From Sphingomonadales bacterium (GTDB taxonomy: Bacteria > Pseudomonadota > Alphaproteobacteria > Sphingomonadales > Sphingomonadaceae): 5,177 bases of DNA. Positions 5,006-5,177 of the stretch are shown piece after piece (position 1 is the first letter of the stretch; each line of letters begins with the position of its first letter). A model generated the notes under the pieces. It saw nothing but the letters and a program-made list of their open reading frames with translations, had not been told where the DNA came from and searched no databases. A program made the translations under genes and the position numbers. The DNA is taken from positions 1 to 5,177 of the forward strand of contig JAFKLV010000173.1 in NCBI GenBank assembly GCA_017304125.1. The letters run 5' to 3'.

Positions 5006-5177
5006 ATGAGCGATGCACGCGAATCGGGCCTGGCCCTCGATCCGAAATATGATGCCAACGGGCTCGTCACGGCGGTGGTCACCGATCGGACGAGCGGCGC
5101 GGTGCTGATCGCAATCGTGATCTGGAAGGGCGGCATCCGCGCGATCGGCGCGATGCTCGATCGCCAGATCGCCGATA
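5006..5177 (+). CDS. hisI: hisI 5' end (phosphoribosyl-AMP cyclohydrolase), joined in frame to a copy of atpF
   Basis: The first 34 codons read as the N-terminus of HisI, the third-step enzyme of histidine synthesis that opens the phosphoribosyl-AMP ring: LDPKYDANGLVTAVVTDRTS then GAVL. The family normally continues with a sequence like MVAHMNAEAL. Instead codons 35 onward read IAIVIWKGGIRAIGAMLDRQ, which is subunit b, because 5099-5177 is an exact copy of 4345-4423. The catalytic and metal-binding Cys and His/Asp residues of HisI lie further on and are not present here. The switch falls within GCGGTGCTGAT (5099-5109), a stretch that HisI's expected codons and atpF could share by chance. As written the ORF is a chimera open to the window end. 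I trust the hisI identity of 5006 to about 5109 and not the join. Confidence 0.75.
   Translation, partial: MSDARESGLALDPKYDANGLVTAVVTDRTSGAVLIAIVIWKGGIRAIGAMLDRQIAD
5099..5177 (+). repeat. 79-base direct repeat, copy 2 (at window end, after hisI start)
   Basis: Exact copy of 4345-4423, beginning in the middle of hisI and ending at the last base of the window. The identity is complete, in the same reading frame, and shows no drift. That points to an assembly artefact or a very recent event. Confidence 0.97.

Noticed and set aside
5006..5177. A genuine HisI-AtpF fusion protein as a new gene
   Set aside because: The copy is exact, ends at the window edge, removes the HisI catalytic part, and starts at a shared short sequence; an artefact is the simpler reading.
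1..5177. CRISPR array, tRNA/rRNA gene, prophage, transposase or defence system
   Set aside because: No evenly spaced repeats, no RNA-gene signature and no such protein were seen on either strand; the coding content is accounted for by housekeeping and envelope genes.

Overview
The window looks like chromosomal DNA from a GC-rich alphaproteobacterium, most likely a sphingomonad (Sphingomonas or a close relative). The basis is the split ATP synthase layout with two different b-type subunits (b' and b), the character of the F0 proteins, the high GC at third codon positions, and an inverted repeat (core CCCTGAGCTTGTCGAAG) that I recall as common in sphingomonad genomes. Genus is inferred from recognition, not from a search. 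All genes are on the + strand.

Bases 2-2048 hold a three-gene envelope lipid-transport cluster: the C-terminal 480 codons of a YdbH-like AsmA-family protein (its 5' end lies outside the window), a YnbE-like small outer-membrane lipoprotein, and a YdbL-like (DUF1318) periplasmic protein. They are tightly packed (4-base overlap, then a 2-base gap) and probably co-transcribed. In E. coli the same three proteins form and control an intermembrane bridge for phospholipid transport.

Bases 2049-2241 are intergenic, with a hairpin after ydbL and a candidate promoter for the next operon. Bases 2242-4788 are the complete F0 (membrane) half of the proton-translocating ATP synthase: atpI (assembly/ion accessory), atpB (subunit a), atpE (subunit c), a b' gene and atpF (subunit b). 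A strong intrinsic terminator follows at 4812-4849, so this is an F0-only transcription unit; the F1 genes are not here, as expected for alphaproteobacteria. The operon has RNA-level structure worth noting: a perfect 11-bp hairpin whose loop is exactly the atpI stop codon, an AT-rich leader before atpE, and a hairpin between atpE and b'. These sit where differential expression of the ring subunit would be set.

Bases 4850-5005 contain the inverted repeat and a possible promoter. A hisI gene (phosphoribosyl-AMP cyclohydrolase) starts at 5006, but after about 34 codons it runs, in frame, into an exact 79-base copy of the internal part of atpF, which continues to the last base of the window. This is the most anomalous point here and most likely an assembly or chimeric-read artefact at a contig end; a real duplication is not excluded. 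I found no phage, transposase, CRISPR, RNA gene or undescribed multi-gene system.
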